From Candidatus Aminicenantota bacterium (GTDB lineage Bacteria > Acidobacteriota > Aminicenantia > Aminicenantales > Aminicenantaceae): a stretch of DNA of 5,362 nt. A model generated the notes under the pieces. That model was given only the letters and a program-made list of their open reading frames with translations. It did no database searches and was not told the origin of the DNA. The stretch covers positions 1-5,362 of the forward strand of contig SOIA01000093.1 in NCBI GenBank assembly GCA_004378665.1, read 5' to 3'. Of the stretch, positions 1-5,362 are shown one piece after another. Position 1 is the stretch's first letter; every line of letters starts with the position of its first letter. Made by a program: the position numbers and the translations under genes.

Positions 1-2
1 TG

Positions 3-986
3 ATGGGCTCAGCTCTATTCCTGCCTTCCAGATCTCATCCCGGCACAACGAGGAATTTCTCTGCCGGGGTACAGAGCCCTGAGCTTTATCCTTCTTATCT
101 TGCCCTGGAAAAAAAAGGAGAGCTCTCAAAGCGAGTGAAAGAGCTGCTCTCGGTCTATGAGAGCTGCCATCTTTGCCCCAGAGACTGTCATGTGAACAGG
201 ATGGAGGGGCAGACAGGAAAATGCCAGGCGACTTCAAGAGTCAAGATTTCCAGTGCTCAAGCCCACTTTGGTGAGGAGCGTCCTTTAGTGGGGCAGAGGG
301 GCTCAGGGACGATATTCTTTGCCAATTGCAACCTCAGATGCGTGTTTTGTCAGAATTACAAGATCAGCATCGAAGGTGAAGGAATCGAGATTTCCGACCA
401 GCGTTTGGCTGAGACGATGATCAAGATCCAGAATGTCGGATGTCACAACATCAACCTGGTCACTCCCACACATTATTTACCTAATATTGTCAGTGCCGTT
501 CAGAAAGCCATCCCGATGGGCCTTCGGATTCCTCTGGTTTACAACACAAGCAGTTATGAGAAGCCGGATATCCTGAAGCTTCTGGATGGAATCGTTGATA
601 TTTATCTTCCTGATTGCAAATACATGGACCCCGAGCATGCGGCCAAGTATTCTGCCGAAGCGTACAATTATCCCTATTATGCGAAGATGGCCCTTAAAGA
701 AATGTTCCGTCAAGTGGGGGATTTGGTGGTGAATAACAGAGGAATCGCTGTGAGGGGAATCATCCTGAGGCATCTGATTATGCCCAACAGGATAGGCGGA
801 TCAGAGAGGTTTTTGAAATTCGTAGCAGAAAATCTCTCCAAAAATACCTACCTCAATCTGATGAGACAGTATCGGCCAGAGCATAAAGCGTTTGATTATC
901 CCAAGATCGCGCGGCGAATCACAAGGAAAGAATACGAAGAAGTGCTCAACTGGGCTAAAAAGTACGGTTTGCATCGTCTTGATTAA
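3..986 (+). CDS. Radical SAM protein, PflA-like COG1313 group
   Basis: This is a 327-residue cytoplasmic radical SAM protein. The cluster motif CNLRCVFC (residues 109-116, CX3CX2C) would bind the [4Fe-4S] cluster that cleaves S-adenosylmethionine. A second cysteine set precedes it (C55, C58, C62, C74 in CHLCPRDC...GKC), followed by HFGEERPLVG (88-97), GCHNINLVTPTH (146-157), LLDGIVDIYLPD (193-204) and a C-terminal GLHRLD. This order is typical of the family usually named 'putative pyruvate formate-lyase activating enzyme' (COG1313), whose true substrate is generally not known. No glycyl radical enzyme is next to it, so the pyruvate formate-lyase label should not be taken literally. The chosen ATG forms TGATG with a TGA at 1-3, as in a stop/start overlap with an upstream gene, but only two bases are visible upstream, so an earlier start is possible. 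Length fits the family. Confidence 0.9.
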   Translation: MGSALFLPSRSHPGTTRNFSAGVQSPELYPSYLALEKKGELSKRVKELLSVYESCHLCPRDCHVNRMEGQTGKCQATSRVKISSAQAHFGEERPLVGQRGSGTIFFANCNLRCVFCQNYKISIEGEGIEISDQRLAETMIKIQNVGCHNINLVTPTHYLPNIVSAVQKAIPMGLRIPLVYNTSSYEKPDILKLLDGIVDIYLPDCKYMDPEHAAKYSAEAYNYPYYAKMALKEMFRQVGDLVVNNRGIAVRGIILRHLIMPNRIGGSERFLKFVAENLSKNTYLNLMRQYRPEHKAFDYPKIARRITRKEYEEVLNWAKKYGLHRLD

Positions 987-1004
987 CCTTTATTATAGAA
1001 TTTC

Positions 1005-1033
1005 CCTGCAAAATTTGGATTTTATGGTATAAT
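1005..1033 (+). promoter_or_regulatory. Extended -10 promoter for the glycosidase gene
   Basis: TATAAT at 1028-1033 matches the sigma-70 -10 consensus exactly and is preceded by TG one base upstream (TGGTATAAT, 1025-1033), giving an extended -10 element. The region 17 bases upstream (CCTGCA, 1005-1010) is a poor -35, as is common for extended -10 promoters. Transcription would begin near 1040. The surrounding sequence is AT-rich, intergenic, and correctly placed and oriented for the gene starting near 1119. The match is read directly; promoter activity is inferred. Confidence 0.7.
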
Positions 1034-1035
1034 AC

Positions 1036-1111
1036 TTCGGAGGGAAGCGGAGTATCTCACCTCCTGGATAGGATGAGAATCAAGTTGATAGAATACAAGC
1101 TTTCCCTCGAA
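1036..1111 (+). promoter_or_regulatory. Potentially structured 5' leader of the glycosidase mRNA
   Basis: TTCGGAGGGAAGC (1036-1048) is nearly complementary to GCTTTCCCTCGAA (1099-1111): 12 base pairs with one bulged base on each side. The enclosed region can form a second hairpin, TCTCA (1055-1059) plus TCC (1062-1064) pairing with GGA (1071-1073) plus TGAGA (1074-1078), with loop TGGATA and a two-base bulge. The outer stem lies between the -10 box and the predicted start codon and sequesters GGAGGG. It matches no riboswitch class I recognise, no U-run follows it, and it could be chance. The pairing is seen; any regulatory role is inference. Confidence 0.3.
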
Positions 1112-1118
1112 TGACTCA

Positions 1119-3515
1119 TTGAAAAGGATTTTGGCTGAGAAGATCGTACCAGTGAGAGCAGTCAGATATTTTGTCCGGTTATCCCTCATCCTTTTTCTCC
1201 TCACAAGCGGACTCTTTCCTGAAATCGAGTATCCCTGGAAAAATATCTTCATAGGAGCTTTGGAGGCGCGAGCTTGGAATGGCCTTCTGATTTCCCCCCA
1301 GGAAGGCAGCGTGTTTGCCTTTCGGTTTGGAATTGAGAAAGAGGGGCAAATTGTTGATGGGAATGATGTTTCTTACTTGATCTCGGAGGTCGGCCCCCAC
1401 TCTCCTGACGGGCAGTATGCCCGGCTGAAACTGGATTTAAGCCTTCCGTTCAACATGGGAAGCGAGACTCCCATTCTGATCAAACCTCCCTCCCGTTCGG
1501 ATACATTTATTTTTGAATGGTCTCGCCAGGATGAAATGACTGTCGTCGGGAGAATTATTGCTCCTGAAGGAATCGTCATTCATCTTGTGCATTATTTCCC
1601 GTGGGAGTTTAGAGGAAACTACCGCATGCTCGCTGATGACCAGGTCAAAGGAGAGAGCTCGGAAAGCAGGGAATATCATTATCTGCTCTGGACTGATCCC
1701 AGGGGAAATTCGACTGAAAATTCTGAAGGAGAAGAGCTTGCTCTGACTTTTTCGATGGAAGACGAACAGACTCTTCATTTTGTTGCTGGGGTGGGAGAAA
1801 GCGAAGAAGCTGTCAGCAGTCAAGTCTTCCTGTATCAAAGCAAAGGGAAGATTGATTCCATTTTAAAAGAAGAGGAGAAAAGGTACAGAGACAGGAGAGT
1901 GAAAGTGGAAGGGCTCTATGAAGGTTCAGCACGAGCCATTTCCAATAATCTTTTCTGGACGACTCTCTATCAACCAGGTCTTCACAGGATGTACGTGCCT
2001 TCAGGGCGGACCCGGATCCTTTCGACTCCTGAGGGAAATCCCGGTCACTGGACCATATTTGAATGGGTGTCTTTTTTCAATGCGCTGGAGGCATCTGTTG
2101 AAAGCTCTAAACATTCCAAGGATATTCTGCGAGCGGTTTTTAAAACTCAGTATCCCAACGGAAACATCCCCAACTGGCGCAGCCGTTTTGGCGGGACTCC
2201 AGACCGCTCCCAGCCTCCAATAGGATCATATGTTGTGTATAAGCTGTTCCAGAGGTTCGGGGATTTAGATCTGTTGAATTATGCGTATCCTTACCTCGTG
2301 AAATGGCATTCTTATTGGAAGAAAGAAAGAGCCAACGGCCAATCGCGTCGAGACGGGAACGGGGATGGTCTTCTGGAATGGGGGACAGACCCTGAATACC
2401 TCCCACTGATGGTTCCTTCCTGGGAGGAGAATGTCGAGGGAAAAAAGAGAGCGAAATGGGAGTCGGGTGAGTATGACTCCCCAAGTTGGGATGATGCTCC
2501 GTTTAACCAGGAGACTGGAACGTTGACCATGAACTGTGTCGGCTTGAACAGCTTCTATGCCCTGGACGCGTGGTGCTTGGCTCAGATTGCCGATGTTTTG
2601 GATCGAAAAGAAGACAACGAAGGCTACCTTTCTGAATACGAGGATATGAAAGAGCTGATCAACACACAGCTCTGGGATGACAAGGAGGGATTCTATTTCG
2701 ATCGCAATTGGGATGGAAGGTTTTCTTCGAAAAAGGCAGCTTCCAATTTCTATCCTCTCCTTGCCATGATTCCTGACAGAACGAGGGCTTTGCGGATGAC
2801 CAGGCATCTGCTCAACCCTAAAGAATTCTGGGGAGACTTTGTTATCCCGACGATTTCACGGGATGATCCGGCCTTCAGCAGAGACCATTTCTCCTGGAGA
2901 GGAGCGATCTGGTCGCCCAGCAATTATCTGATCTATCAAGGTTTGAAGGCCTATCGATTTGATGCACTGGCGTCTGAGGTCGCCAAAAGAAGTTATGACT
3001 TATTCCTCCGTGTCTGGGAGAATTATCAGCTATGCCCTGAGAGTTTCGATGCGCGGACCGGTGCGGCACAAGGGCACGGATTTCTGAGCTGGGGGCCCCT
3101 TCTCACTCAGATTGCTCTGGAGGAATATTTGGATTTCACTCCCTGGGAAGGATTCAGGTTCGGGATGATCGACCCGGAAGATAAAGGGAAGCTATCCAAT
3201 ATTTCGATCCTGGGCCGCCATTATGAAGTGGAGGTTTCCCGCTCTGGAGTCAGGCTCAGAGAAGATAACAGCGAGATCTTGAGAACCAACGGAGCGGCTG
3301 TTTTCCGCCGGTTCCTTTATTCCGAGAATGAGATCTCATTCGAAGTCCGTTCGCTGGAGAAAAGGGAGATCAGAATCCAGTTTCTGGTGGAAGGCAAATA
3401 TCAGGTGTTGGTGGATGAAGAAGTGGTGAGCTTGCCCAAAGGGAAGTCCTGCAAAGTCCGAATTCCCGCGGGTGATCATACAGTGGTTATCCAACTCCTG
3501 GAAAGAGTGGATTAG
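1119..3515 (+). CDS. Exported GH63-family-like glycoside hydrolase
   Basis: This 798-residue protein is probably an exo-acting glycosidase of family GH63 (inverting; relatives include processing alpha-glucosidase I, E. coli YgjK and mannosylglycerate hydrolase). A basic N-terminus and hydrophobic segment (LSLILFLLTSGLF, about 21-33) point to secretion or a membrane anchor. An N-terminal beta-rich region (about 50-250) precedes an (alpha/alpha)6-barrel region (about 265-670) with GNGDGLLEWGTD (413-424), ESGEYDSPSWDD (448-459), WRGAIWSPSNY (593-603) and WENYQLCPESFDARTG (633-648). A beta-rich C-terminal domain follows (about 680-798). By analogy with GH63 and GH37, E634 is the likely base and D453 or a nearby aspartate the acid. 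The acid motif departs from the usual ESGxDNSP pattern. TTG at 1119 is the longest start but has no clear Shine-Dalgarno. GTG at 1152 (M-RAVRYFVRL...) has a weak GAGAAG nine bases upstream and gives a more classic signal peptide. No ATG is available near the N-terminus. The substrate cannot be read from the sequence. Confidence 0.85.
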   Translation: MKRILAEKIVPVRAVRYFVRLSLILFLLTSGLFPEIEYPWKNIFIGALEARAWNGLLISPQEGSVFAFRFGIEKEGQIVDGNDVSYLISEVGPHSPDGQYARLKLDLSLPFNMGSETPILIKPPSRSDTFIFEWSRQDEMTVVGRIIAPEGIVIHLVHYFPWEFRGNYRMLADDQVKGESSESREYHYLLWTDPRGNSTENSEGEELALTFSMEDEQTLHFVAGVGESEEAVSSQVFLYQSKGKIDSILKEEEKRYRDRRVKVEGLYEGSARAISNNLFWTTLYQPGLHRMYVPSGRTRILSTPEGNPGHWTIFEWVSFFNALEASVESSKHSKDILRAVFKTQYPNGNIPNWRSRFGGTPDRSQPPIGSYVVYKLFQRFGDLDLLNYAYPYLVKWHSYWKKERANGQSRRDGNGDGLLEWGTDPEYLPLMVPSWEENVEGKKRAKWESGEYDSPSWDDAPFNQETGTLTMNCVGLNSFYALDAWCLAQIADVLDRKEDNEGYLSEYEDMKELINTQLWDDKEGFYFDRNWDGRFSSKKAASNFYPLLAMIPDRTRALRMTRHLLNPKEFWGDFVIPTISRDDPAFSRDHFSWRGAIWSPSNYLIYQGLKAYRFDALASEVAKRSYDLFLRVWENYQLCPESFDARTGAAQGHGFLSWGPLLTQIALEEYLDFTPWEGFRFGMIDPEDKGKLSNISILGRHYEVEVSRSGVRLREDNSEILRTNGAAVFRRFLYSENEISFEVRSLEKREIRIQFLVEGKYQVLVDEEVVSLPKGKSCKVRIPAGDHTVVIQLLERVD

Positions 3516-3528
3516 CCTGAAATATCTT

Positions 3529-4338
3529 CTATTTTTTCCAGTCCTTCTTTTCCAGATAGACTTTCTTCAGCGTATCTCCTCGCAATCCCTGCCTCAGGGC
3601 CTCGAGTGCCAAAATATCATCCGGAGGGATATTGCCCAGGTTCACGTTGAGCCCCAGGCGGAGGATTAATGCCTGCTGCTGATTTTTCAAAGGCGCTTCC
3701 CAGATCAGACAGTCTGTATTCTCCACTCCAGCAACGATGTTGTCGATTTCATCTTCTCTGATCTTTCCGTCTGTGTCGAAAATCCCAACTCCCTTCCCGG
3801 CCTCACGGGCTTCGATGATGACTTTAAAAGCGCCGTGTTCCATGTCTTCTCCGATCAACTGGTGGATGAGGGAGATGGGAGGAGCTTCCTTGGGATCCTT
3901 TTTCCCGACCTCGGTGATGACCTTGAATCCTTTGTCCAGAGATTTTGTTATGGCTTCTTTCCGTTTTTGGCTGTCGATCTCTATCGTCCCATCTGAAACC
4001 TCGATCGCTGAAAATCCCAATTCATAGGCTCGGTCAAGATACTCGTCAAAGACTTTTTGCCAGATTGCGACTTCGAGAAAAGTCCCCCCCGGCATAACAT
4101 CTATGTTCGATGCAGTGATTATCTCGTTCTTTTTTTTCAGCAGAGCTTCATCGTAGAATGCGGACGTTCCGAATGTGAGTTTGATGACATCGATGTAGTC
4201 CCCGCTTGTTTCGATCAGATCCTCGAGGCGGCGGACACCCAATCCTTTATCGATCACCATGGTGAATCCCGTCTTCCTGGGTTTGATCGTCCTCCCCTCA
4301 ACGGGTATTTGGATCGTGCCTTCCCATGCTTTACTCAT
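3529..4338 (-). CDS. comA: Phosphosulfolactate synthase (ComA family)
   Basis: This 269-residue protein belongs to the ComA family, a (beta/alpha)8 barrel that adds sulfite to phosphoenolpyruvate to make (2R)-phospho-3-sulfolactate, the first step of phosphoenolpyruvate-dependent coenzyme M synthesis in methanogens; Bacillus YitD and plant HSA32 are relatives. Visible motifs are KPRKTGFTMVIDKGLG (19-34), GDYIDVIKLTFGTS (46-59), MPGGTF (82-87), GFSAIEVSDGTIEI (108-121), ITEVGKK (141-147), VIIEAREAGKGVGIFD (173-188), WEAPLKNQQQALI (213-225), VNLGNI (232-237) and LRQGLRGDTLKKV (248-260). From memory, these align along the full length with archaeal ComA and more closely than with HSA32. The ATG overlaps the upstream kinase-like gene by 8 bases and has a strong Shine-Dalgarno, so translation is likely coupled. 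The product could be sulfolactate, coenzyme M or something else, because no later pathway gene is in view. The family call is firm; the exact reaction is inferred from homology. Confidence 0.88.
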   Translation of the reverse strand: MSKAWEGTIQIPVEGRTIKPRKTGFTMVIDKGLGVRRLEDLIETSGDYIDVIKLTFGTSAFYDEALLKKKNEIITASNIDVMPGGTFLEVAIWQKVFDEYLDRAYELGFSAIEVSDGTIEIDSQKRKEAITKSLDKGFKVITEVGKKDPKEAPPISLIHQLIGEDMEHGAFKVIIEAREAGKGVGIFDTDGKIREDEIDNIVAGVENTDCLIWEAPLKNQQQALILRLGLNVNLGNIPPDDILALEALRQGLRGDTLKKVYLEKKDWKK

Positions 4339-5359
4339 TTTTCTTCTCCTTTTTTTCCAAAAGATCTCCCCAGCATTCCTGAGGGTTGGAGAGGACCGCG
4401 GCTGTCTGGATTATTGATTCATGCTGAACGAGCTGGCTGATGTGAGAGAACCGAGCATGAGCCAGTTCTTCGTCGTCGATCCCTGAAACAGGAATCCTGT
4501 CGTACAGGATCCAGGTTTCTGACAACTTCTGGGTGATGTTGTCAAAAAGAGCTTTCGCAGCTTGTTTTTTTTCCACAATAGGAGTGAGCAAAAATCCTTC
4601 TCGGCCGTCTTCGATCCGGGGAAACAGGATGGTGACCGACTTGGGATCGGACAGTTTTTCGAAATCGGTTTTATAAGAAGAGAGGTCAAGGGCGATTTTC
4701 CTCTGCCATTCATCCTCTACTTCCTGAGTATCGATTTGACGTGAAAACAGGGGGAAGTGATGAGTCAGAGTTCCCAGCCTCACGTTGTCGACCAAAGAGC
4801 CCATATACCAGGACAGGGTGTTTTTCTTGACCCGGACATGAACGGTTTCTGTGGAATAGAGCTTGAGTCCCTTGAGCAGGCCGCTGAGGAGATAGACAGT
4901 CTTTCCACTCCCCGCTCCACCAGTGATGACATACAGATGATCGTTCTTTTCGCTATAGAGAGCACAGGCATGGAGGTTGAATATCCTGTGTTTTTTTTCG
5001 AGAAGATAGAGGGAGTATCTGTACAGGAATCCCTGGTTTCCCCACAGGCTGTACCTCTGGTCTGAAGCCTCTTTGGCGAGCTTGCGAAATGGACCCAAAA
5101 ACCTGGATTGGTCCCCAGAGTATTCAAATGAAGGTTTTCTATCCGCATCCTCAACCGTGATATGCCCATCAAGATCTTTGGAATAAGGGATCTCTTCGAC
5201 TGATTTGAAGTCAGTCAGGAGAGACGGGACTTCAACCTTGAGCGGAAATGTCGGGAGGAGCTCCTTGGCGTTGGATTCAATCCCGATCCTGGCTTCGAGT
5301 ATTTTCACTCCTGTCCTGTGCACGGATTCTTCCTTTTTTCTGGAAAACATATGATACAC
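4331..5359 (-). CDS. HPr-kinase-like P-loop protein, function unknown
   Basis: This cytoplasmic protein of about 342 residues has no membrane segment. A Walker A P-loop, GGAGSGKT (147-154), follows a strand and the motif FNLHACAL (127-134), in the order seen in HPr kinase/phosphorylase and related PEP-carboxykinase-fold kinases (H-x-n-G-x-G-S-G-K-S/T, then 'sDD'). At the usual DD position there is KLYSTETVHV (166-175), with T170 and E171 instead. The N-terminal 100 residues and the C-terminal half (about 205-342) match no domain I recognise. The end is highly charged (LLEKKEKKNE). The substrate is unknown; HPr is unlikely to be a safe guess. The gene lies directly upstream of, and overlaps, the ComA gene, suggesting a shared process. 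The start is uncertain: GTG at 5359 keeps the frame open to the window edge, ATG at 5350 has no Shine-Dalgarno in the 12 visible bases, and the true start may lie outside the window. Confidence 0.65.
   Translation of the reverse strand: MYHMFSRKKEESVHRTGVKILEARIGIESNAKELLPTFPLKVEVPSLLTDFKSVEEIPYSKDLDGHITVEDADRKPSFEYSGDQSRFLGPFRKLAKEASDQRYSLWGNQGFLYRYSLYLLEKKHRIFNLHACALYSEKNDHLYVITGGAGSGKTVYLLSGLLKGLKLYSTETVHVRVKKNTLSWYMGSLVDNVRLGTLTHHFPLFSRQIDTQEVEDEWQRKIALDLSSYKTDFEKLSDPKSVTILFPRIEDGREGFLLTPIVEKKQAAKALFDNITQKLSETWILYDRIPVSGIDDEELAHARFSHISQLVQHESIIQTAAVLSNPQECWGDLLEKKEKKNE
4346..4351 (-). promoter_or_regulatory. Strong Shine-Dalgarno of the ComA-family gene
   Basis: Read on the minus strand, AAGGAG (4351 down to 4346) lies 7 bases before the ATG at 4338-4336, close to ideal spacing, within a purine-rich run. 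It sits inside the last codons of the overlapping kinase-like gene (which encode its EKKEKKNE tail), so ribosomes finishing that gene pass over the site. This fixes the ComA start and supports translational coupling. Confidence 0.8.
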
Positions 5360-5362
5360 GAT

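Noticed and set aside
3..986. Naming the radical SAM gene pflA
   Set aside because: The family is commonly annotated this way, but the extra N-terminal cysteine motif and the absence of a pyruvate formate-lyase gene make the specific symbol unsupported.
991..1001. Second -10-like boxes (TATTAT, TATAGA, TAGAAT) before the glycosidase
   Set aside because: They are weaker than the TGGTATAAT at 1025-1033, lack a convincing -35, and such boxes are expected in AT-rich intergenic DNA.
1437..1838. A 133-codon open frame on the minus strand inside the glycosidase gene
   Set aside because: It lies wholly within a gene with clear GH63 motifs, and its translation has no recognisable domain; it is a shadow of the real frame.
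2265..2807. A 180-codon open frame on the minus strand opposite the barrel motifs of the glycosidase
   Set aside because: The plus strand here encodes GNGDGLLEWGTD and ESGEYDSP. The reverse frame gives low-complexity, unfamiliar sequence with no ribosome binding site seen.
3499..3554. Possible convergent terminator from TGGAAA (3499-3504) pairing with TTTCCA (3549-3554)
   Set aside because: The stem is only about six pairs across a loop of more than 40 bases, with no U-run directly after it, so it does not look like an intrinsic terminator.
4057..4440. A 127-codon plus-strand frame across the comA/kinase overlap
   Set aside because: It is antisense to two well-supported coupled genes and has no family resemblance.

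Overview
This 5.4 kb window looks bacterial. Initiation is mixed: TTG or GTG is likely for one gene, and a strong Shine-Dalgarno is seen at another. There is one near-consensus extended -10 promoter, one gene has a signal-peptide-like N-terminus, and genes are packed with short overlaps. Base composition looks close to balanced. The gene set (a COG1313-type radical SAM protein, an exported GH63-type glycosidase, an archaeal-type ComA homologue and an HPr-kinase-like P-loop protein) suggests an anaerobic bacterium from an under-sampled lineage. The phylum cannot be fixed from the sequence; an Aminicenantes-like or Firmicutes-like origin is only a guess.

Layout. Bases 3-986 (+): a radical SAM protein of the PflA-like COG1313 group, with a possible TGATG stop/start overlap at the left edge. 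Bases 987-1118: an intergenic region with a strong promoter (TGGTATAAT, 1025-1033) followed by a leader that can fold into an imperfect long-range stem. Bases 1119-3515 (+): a large exported or membrane-anchored GH63-like glycoside hydrolase. After a 13-base convergent gap come two minus-strand genes. The upstream one (4331-5359 or beyond the right edge) is an HPr-kinase-like P-loop protein. The downstream one (3529-4338) is a ComA-type phosphosulfolactate synthase. They overlap by 8 bases (ATGAGTAA), and the ComA gene has a very good Shine-Dalgarno inside the end of its neighbour.

How the genes relate. The plus-strand pair is probably not a single unit, because the glycosidase has its own promoter. 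The minus-strand pair is almost certainly cotranscribed and translationally coupled, so the least explained part of the window is the link between a phosphoenolpyruvate-plus-sulfite C-S bond-forming enzyme and a divergent HprK-like nucleotide-binding protein. No ComB, ComC or other coenzyme M genes lie in the window, so the end product is unknown. No tRNA, rRNA, CRISPR array, insertion sequence or attachment site was recognised, and no gene-free stretch exceeds about 132 bases.
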